NCBI GenBank assembly: GCA_014529675.2
Contig: CP076040.1
Location: forward strand, 2,437,894-2,501,893
DNA: 64,000 nucleotides
Source: Opitutia bacterium ISCC 52
Lineage (GTDB): Bacteria; Verrucomicrobiota; Verrucomicrobiia; Opitutales; UBA2995
Reading direction: 5' to 3'
Shown: in pieces, positions 63,925 through 64,000 of the stretch
How positions within the stretch are numbered: position 1 is the first letter of the stretch
Layout: every line of letters starts with the position of its first letter
Made by a program: the position numbers and the translations under genes
Notes under the pieces: model-generated
What the model was told of the DNA's origin: nothing
What the model saw: only the letters and a program-made list of their open reading frames with translations
The model's database searches: none

Positions 63925-64000
63925 ATAGAACCACTGAACATTTAAACGAGCAGCGCCCGGATGCTCATTTGTTTCAATCGTTTTGTTAAGATGCACATTG

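Noticed and set aside
1-64000. CRISPR arrays, rRNA and tRNA genes
   Set aside because: No regularly spaced repeats with unique spacers and no tRNA T-arm consensus outside coding sequence were seen by eye.

Overview
The window looks like a chromosome segment of a marine-type Verrucomicrobiota bacterium, possibly Opitutae; the phylum is likely, lower ranks are a guess. The grounds are a small basic protein of the Verrucomicrobia/Chlamydiae type, a coaE-rho pair, DUF1080, DUF5069 and DUF4380 proteins, many formylglycine sulfatases, a pseudopilin with a DGNV-type C-terminus, and moderate GC content. No rRNA, tRNA or CRISPR was seen.

Layout. (1) 1-11.7 kb: rho (cut by the window edge) and coaE on the minus strand, then comM split in two by a 7.7 kb insertion. 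The insertion carries a heavy-metal RND efflux operon: His-rich secreted protein, outer-membrane factor, His-rich adaptor lipoprotein, CusA/CzcA-like pump and a small lipoprotein. (2) 11.8-17.4 kb: housekeeping genes: an OppA-like lipoprotein, the rpoZ-smpB-thrB-trmL minus-strand run, cutA, the small basic protein gene and a Zn-dependent dehydrogenase. (3) 17.5-28.6 kb: a decaying accessory region with SnoaL, ABM, SMP-30 and SDR genes. Several are broken by one ochre codon. It also holds ankyrin and Sel1 remnants, a dead IS3 element joined to a phytase-like remnant, a sulfatase fragment fused tail-to-tail to a Kelch fragment, and two diverged copies of a ~135 bp block ending in the same -24/-12 (sigma-54-like) promoter. 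(4) 29-43 kb: sulfatases, a DUF1080 protein, an eight-haem TPR cytochrome, SDR, hydrolase, MYG1-like and RapA-like genes, with REP-like palindromes. (5) 44-59 kb: core metabolism, namely argA, mpl, an arginine-phosphatase-like LMW-PTP with rpiB, a pseudopilin, CBS-type pyrophosphatase, glgA, rnr, and a rightward run of DUF5069, bifunctional nuclease, dus, rhomboid and TIM-barrel genes. (6) 59-64 kb: SDR, sulfatase, DUF4440 lipoprotein, then an ArsR-type repressor with a divergent AhpD-like gene and a downstream 22-residue cysteine-rich peptide.

The two strongest novelty candidates are the comM-inserted metal-efflux island and the ArsR/22-residue Cys-peptide module. The island is bounded by near-identical 10 bp repeats, and recombination between them would restore comM exactly. 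In the ArsR module a perfect 17 bp inverted repeat abuts the repressor start codon, and a second operator with the same ATAGA-N6-TCTAT layout precedes the peptide gene. The split comM, the sigma-54-like duplication and the repeats are read directly from sequence; their function is inferred.
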